In this document: positions 5,580-8,003 of the stretch, in pieces
How positions within the stretch are numbered: position 1 is the stretch's first letter
Layout: every line of letters begins with the position of its first letter
Origin: Oscillospiraceae bacterium
GTDB lineage: Bacteria; Bacillota_A; Clostridia; Oscillospirales; Oscillospiraceae
Assembly: GCA_017415945.1 (NCBI GenBank)
Contig: JAFQDR010000229.1
Span: 1-8,003, forward strand
DNA length: 8,003 nt
Reading direction: 5' to 3'
Program-made: the position numbers and the translations under genes
The notes under the pieces: model-generated
Told to the model about the DNA's origin: nothing
Database searches by the model: none
The model's input: only the letters and a program-made list of their open reading frames with translations

Positions 5580-6893
5580 TTATAGTTCCTCGCCCAGCAT
5601 GGCGTACAGCAGCTCTGCACCATCCTGCGGGACATCGATTACCTTCACATTCAGTTCGCGCTCCACATCCGCAACCGTAACATCATCCAGAAATACGGTT
5701 TCCCCGTGGCGCAGCATATTGGAGGGAATCAGCAGCTTTTCGCCAAGCGTCTTCCCTTTCAGCTGTGCGATCAAATCGCCGCCGGTCACAAGACCCGCAA
5801 CATTGATTTGATGTCCGAAGAAATCATTTCGAATCGCACAGACCTGTCCTTTTATATTAGCACATTTTTCCATGGCTGTCATTAACAGTTTTTCCAAATA
5901 AGGCGCAGCCGCCTCACCTGTCACAACCGTAAAGGGCACAGCATTCCCTTCATCGGATTCTACCATCTTCAAGGCGGTTTCAAACTCCACCTTCAGCAGC
6001 CGCAGCATGCCAACGCCGTTATCCAGCTGGGCATATTCCTCGTAATATTCATCATCGGGCAGATCTCGCTCCGCAAGGATATAAAACTCATCGGAGCAAA
6101 ATACGATTTTACTGCCGTAATGGGCCGCGCACTGTGCGGCGAATCCCTCCACCAAATCAATGGCCGCTGCAGCCTTTTCCTTATCAAAGGGCTTCAGAGG
6201 CTCCAGCCCGCTGCGGTACTTGGTCAAGCCAACAGGCACCACAGCCACACTATTGACCGCAGGATAAAACGCAGCCAAATCGTGGATGGTGTTCAAAAGC
6301 TCCCTGCCATCATTATAGCCGGGGCAACAAACCACCTGACAGTTCATGGTGATCCCCGCCTCACTGAGCTTCTTGACGCGCTCCATGATCTCCGCAGCGG
6401 AATCATTGCCCATCATCTCCGCACGCAGCTCGGGGTTTGTGGTATGCACAGACACATTGATGGGACTGATCTTCAAATCGCAAATGCGCTGCAGCTCACG
6501 GTCGGTAAGATTGGTCAAAGTAATATAGCTGCCTGTCAGGAAGCTCATGCGGGCATCGTCATCCTTGAAGTACAGGCTCTTGCGCATGCCGGGAGGCATC
6601 TGGTCTACGAAGCAGAAAACACAGTTGTTGGTGCACTCCATGGCGCAGTCCATCAAATAATCATCAAACTCCAGTCCAAGCTCCATGCCCTCGGGCTTTT
6701 TCACTTGAACGGTATATTCCGCGCTGTCCTCACAGGCAAACACAGCAGTTAAAACGGAATCGTAAGAGTAGTACATATAATCCAGTACATCTTTGATTTG
6801 ATTTCCGTTCAGAGAAATCAAGCGATCTCCGATATTCACTTTTCCATACAGGGGGCTGTAAGGCTCAATAACCTTAATAACAGAACGACTCAT
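5580..6893 (-). CDS. PDZ-like / radical SAM / DUF512 protein
   Basis: This 437-residue protein belongs to a Clostridial and cyanobacterial family of unknown function that combines an N-terminal PDZ-like segment (about 1-65, with IGDRLISLNGNQI), a radical SAM-like core and a C-terminal DUF512 domain (roughly 220-430). The cluster motif is CTNNCVFC (87-94, Cys87, Cys91, Cys94) with an additional Cys83, followed by FVDQMPPGMR and FKDDDARMSFLTGSYITLTN, which are hallmarks of the family. The three cysteines should hold a [4Fe-4S] cluster that cleaves S-adenosylmethionine. The substrate is not known. A GTG at 6902 is in frame, but AAGGTG lies eight bases before the ATG at 6893, so the ATG is preferred. 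The gene leads the der-plsY-suf run. The neighbourhood hints at a role in ribosome or membrane biogenesis, but that is inference. Confidence 0.88.
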   Translation of the reverse strand: MSRSVIKVIEPYSPLYGKVNIGDRLISLNGNQIKDVLDYMYYSYDSVLTAVFACEDSAEYTVQVKKPEGMELGLEFDDYLMDCAMECTNNCVFCFVDQMPPGMRKSLYFKDDDARMSFLTGSYITLTNLTDRELQRICDLKISPINVSVHTTNPELRAEMMGNDSAAEIMERVKKLSEAGITMNCQVVCCPGYNDGRELLNTIHDLAAFYPAVNSVAVVPVGLTKYRSGLEPLKPFDKEKAAAAIDLVEGFAAQCAAHYGSKIVFCSDEFYILAERDLPDDEYYEEYAQLDNGVGMLRLLKVEFETALKMVESDEGNAVPFTVVTGEAAAPYLEKLLMTAMEKCANIKGQVCAIRNDFFGHQINVAGLVTGGDLIAQLKGKTLGEKLLIPSNMLRHGETVFLDDVTVADVERELNVKVIDVPQDGAELLYAMLGEEL

Positions 6894-6928
6894 GCGATTC
6901 ACACCTTGTAAATTTTTTCACATACAGC

Positions 6929-6957
6929 AAAAGAAGAAGGTCTGGAGACCTTCTTCT
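6929..6957 (-). terminator. Hairpin terminator after rpmF, short U-run
   Basis: An 11-base perfect stem, AGAAGAAGGTC / GACCTTCTTCT (minus strand 6957-6947 with 6942-6932), encloses a TCCA loop. Only TTT follows before GC, although the 3' arm is itself U-rich. It lies 15 bases past the rpmF stop. Termination may be partial, letting some transcription continue into the radical SAM-der operon, for which I see no strong separate promoter. Confidence 0.7.
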
Positions 6958-6972
6958 AAAGCTACTTTTTGA

Positions 6973-7152
6973 TTAGTCAACGTTGAGAACAACGCGGCCG
7001 TTGTACTTACCGCAAGCGGTGCAGACGCGGTGGGGCATCTTGTATTCGCCGCAGCTGGGGCACTTTACAACATTGGGAGCTTCGAGCTTCCAGTGAGCAG
7101 AACGTCTCTTGTCTCTTCTCTGACGAGATACTTTACTTTTAGGGACAGCCAT
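6973..7152 (-). CDS. rpmF: 50S ribosomal protein L32 (bL32), zinc-ribbon form
   Basis: This 59-residue structural protein of the large ribosomal subunit begins MAVPKSKVSRQRRDKRRSAH, the L32 signature, followed by WKLEAP. It has a zinc ribbon with the pairs Cys31-x-x-Cys34 and Cys44-x-x-Cys47, so it is the zinc-binding (C+) form rather than a zinc-independent paralogue. The length is typical (56-60). AGGAGGTG five bases before the ATG supports the start. It lies 53 bases downstream of yceD, with which it shares a promoter. This pairing is conserved across many bacteria. Confidence 0.97.
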   Translation of the reverse strand: MAVPKSKVSRQRRDKRRSAHWKLEAPNVVKCPSCGEYKMPHRVCTACGKYNGRVVLNVD

Positions 7153-7205
7153 TGTGACACCTCCTAATTCGTTCAGCTGTTTTGAGCAGCTATTTTACTT
7201 ACTTG

Positions 7206-7691
7206 TTATTTATCCAAAAGCTGCTCAAGCACAGCCCATCTTGGATCTATTTGTTTCTTGCAGGAACAATTCTCATGATTAAGATTTGCACCGCAACCAT
7301 CGCACAGACCGGCACAATCCGGTTTGCACAACATCTTGGCATCCATATCGAACACAAAGCAAGTGTACAAAATGTCATCCAAGTCGATTTCGTCGTCCTC
7401 CATCTGGAACAAATCTTCTTCAGACTCATCCGTGGCGATACCGGCATTCAATTCAACCGTTTTCTCTCGATCAAACTCGGCACCACAGCGATCGCATACA
7501 CAATGCATCTTTGCGGAAACAGTTCCCTTCAATGTCAGAATACCTGCAGTGTTAACTACAGCACCTTCTGCCTTCAAAGGTTCATCGAAACGAACGACAG
7601 CAGGAAAATCCAGCTCATCAGTGGAAAGTTCGCAGGAAAACGGTGCCTTCGCACCGGGAACTTCGATAATCTTGCGCAGGTTCAGTTTCAT
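7206..7691 (-). CDS. yceD: YceD/DUF177 family protein, 23S rRNA-associated
   Basis: This 161-residue DUF177 protein is of the kind found next to rpmF in many bacteria. Family members are linked to accumulation or processing of 23S rRNA, but the biochemical activity is unsettled. The N terminus (MKLNLRKIIEVPG) and the central MHCVCDRCGAEFD with Cys64, Cys66 and Cys69 are typical. An acidic stretch, DESEEDLFQMEDDEIDLDD (88-106), follows. A cysteine-rich tail then has Cys122, 126, 130, 133, 142 and 144 in a CAGLCDGCGANLN context. The paired cysteines suggest a metal-binding, probably zinc, site (inference). GAGGT nine bases upstream supports the ATG at 7691. A consensus promoter lies immediately upstream, and rpmF follows. 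Confidence 0.92.
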   Translation of the reverse strand: MKLNLRKIIEVPGAKAPFSCELSTDELDFPAVVRFDEPLKAEGAVVNTAGILTLKGTVSAKMHCVCDRCGAEFDREKTVELNAGIATDESEEDLFQMEDDEIDLDDILYTCFVFDMDAKMLCKPDCAGLCDGCGANLNHENCSCKKQIDPRWAVLEQLLDK

Positions 7692-7721
7692 ATATCACAT
7701 ACCTCACACAGTCGCTAAAGT

Positions 7722-7750
7722 ATTATAATCAAATTCACTTGCAATGTCAA
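7722..7750 (-). promoter_or_regulatory. Consensus sigma-A promoter of yceD-rpmF
   Basis: The minus strand reads TTGACA (7750-7745), exactly 17 bases, then TATAAT (7727-7722), a perfect match at all twelve positions. Transcription should start near 7715, about 24 bases before the yceD ATG. Such strength suits a ribosomal protein operon. It fires away from the plus-strand promoter at 7838. Confidence 0.93.
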
Positions 7751-7837
7751 CAGATAAATTGCGAAAAACTGTGAATTTCTGATAAGATATTACCGCTATT
7801 TTGTGGAAATGTCAATAAGCAGAACACAAGGCCTTGG

Positions 7838-7866
7838 TTGACAAAACGATTGAATTCCATGATAAT
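7838..7866 (+). promoter_or_regulatory. Sigma-A promoter of the RluA-family gene
   Basis: TTGACA (7838-7843), a 17-base spacer and GATAAT (7861-7866, five of six consensus) precede a GGAGG and the TTG start at 7891. Transcription would begin near 7873, giving a leader of roughly 18 bases. The 87 bases between the two divergent -35 boxes (7751-7837) are AT-rich and hold no further feature I can support. Confidence 0.85.
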
Positions 7867-7890
7867 AGGATAGAATCGGAGGCGATCAAT

Positions 7891-8003
7891 TTGAAAGAAC
7901 TGACTGTCAACAAAAATGATGCCGGACAGAGACTGGACCGTTTTGTGGGAAAAGCTGTTCCTCTCCTGCCGGAATCTCTTTTGCAGAAATATATTCGTTT
8001 AAA
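7891..8003 (+). CDS. RluA-family 23S rRNA pseudouridine synthase, 5' part only
   Basis: The first 37 codons are visible, beginning MKELTVNKNDAGQRLDRFVG. This is the N-terminal S4-type RNA-binding domain found at the start of RluA/RluD-type pseudouridine synthases (LxVxxxDAGQRLDxFL followed by a P(L/E)...S...IR helix). These enzymes isomerise specific uridines in large-subunit rRNA. The catalytic domain with its HRLD motif lies beyond the window, so the subfamily and intactness cannot be judged. The start is TTG, chosen because GGAGG at 7878-7882 sits eight bases upstream and the homologous domain begins right there. A TTG start can lower expression. The gene is divergent from yceD-rpmF. Confidence 0.8.
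   Translation, partial: MKELTVNKNDAGQRLDRFVGKAVPLLPESLLQKYIRL

Noticed and set aside
4341..5585. 414-codon open frame on the plus strand opposite der
   Set aside because: It is antisense to an unmistakable Der gene, its product resembles no known fold, and no suitable ribosome binding site was found. It is a by-product of der codon usage.
6120..6752. 210-codon plus-strand open frame within the radical SAM gene
   Set aside because: It lies wholly inside a gene with clear catalytic motifs on the other strand, and no independent support was found.
7173..7190. Five-base hairpin AGCTG/CAGCT between yceD and rpmF
   Set aside because: The stem is short and lacks a U-run, and yceD-rpmF are normally co-transcribed, so neither a terminator nor a regulator can be supported.

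Overview
The window looks like a chromosomal segment from an anaerobic, probably gut-dwelling Firmicute of class Clostridia, most likely Oscillospiraceae/Ruminococcaceae-like. The evidence is strong GGAGG ribosome binding sites, near-perfect sigma-A promoters, the yceD-rpmF pair, a DUF512 radical-SAM gene directly upstream of der, and a two-gene SufC + SufB/D Fe-S assembly cassette. The genus cannot be fixed from the sequence alone. All complete genes lie on the minus strand. One partial gene enters on the plus strand at the right edge.

Left region (1-1720): this looks like accessory DNA beside a tRNA gene. Reading leftward from tRNA-Ala(GGC) there is a cUUCGg-loop terminator, a leader with repeated CTTGATTT words, a broken tyrosine-recombinase start (N-terminal part only), a Vat/CatB-type xenobiotic O-acetyltransferase, and a hormone-sensitive-lipase-type esterase cut by the window edge. 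The last two are 13 bases apart and probably co-transcribed. The layout fits the remnant of an integrative element that inserted at the 3' end of the tRNA gene and decayed, leaving two small-molecule-modifying enzymes.

Middle region (1797-6893): a perfect -35/extended -10 promoter drives tRNA-Ala. Next, in transcriptional order from the right, is a compact co-directional run: PDZ-like/radical SAM/DUF512 protein, der (EngA, 50S assembly GTPase), plsY (glycerol-3-phosphate acyltransferase), sufC (Fe-S assembly ATPase) and a SufB/D-family scaffold. It ends in a strong terminator at 1891-1920. Gaps are 15 bases, a 1-base TAATG overlap, 21 bases and another 1-base TAATG overlap, so this reads as one operon. 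It ties ribosome assembly, phospholipid synthesis and Fe-S cluster building together. One operon member, the radical SAM protein, should itself need a [4Fe-4S] cluster.

Right region (6929-8003): a consensus promoter (TTGACA-17-TATAAT) drives yceD (DUF177) and rpmF (ribosomal protein L32, 59 residues), followed by a hairpin terminator with a short U-run that may let some transcription pass into the operon. A divergent promoter on the plus strand drives an RluA-family pseudouridine synthase that starts at a TTG codon and runs off the window. Most of the right half therefore concerns ribosome biogenesis.

I saw no CRISPR array, intact insertion sequence, rRNA or replication origin. The least conventional parts are the minimal SUF cassette embedded in a der/plsY operon, the uncharacterised DUF512 radical SAM protein with it, and the eroded tRNA-Ala integration site.
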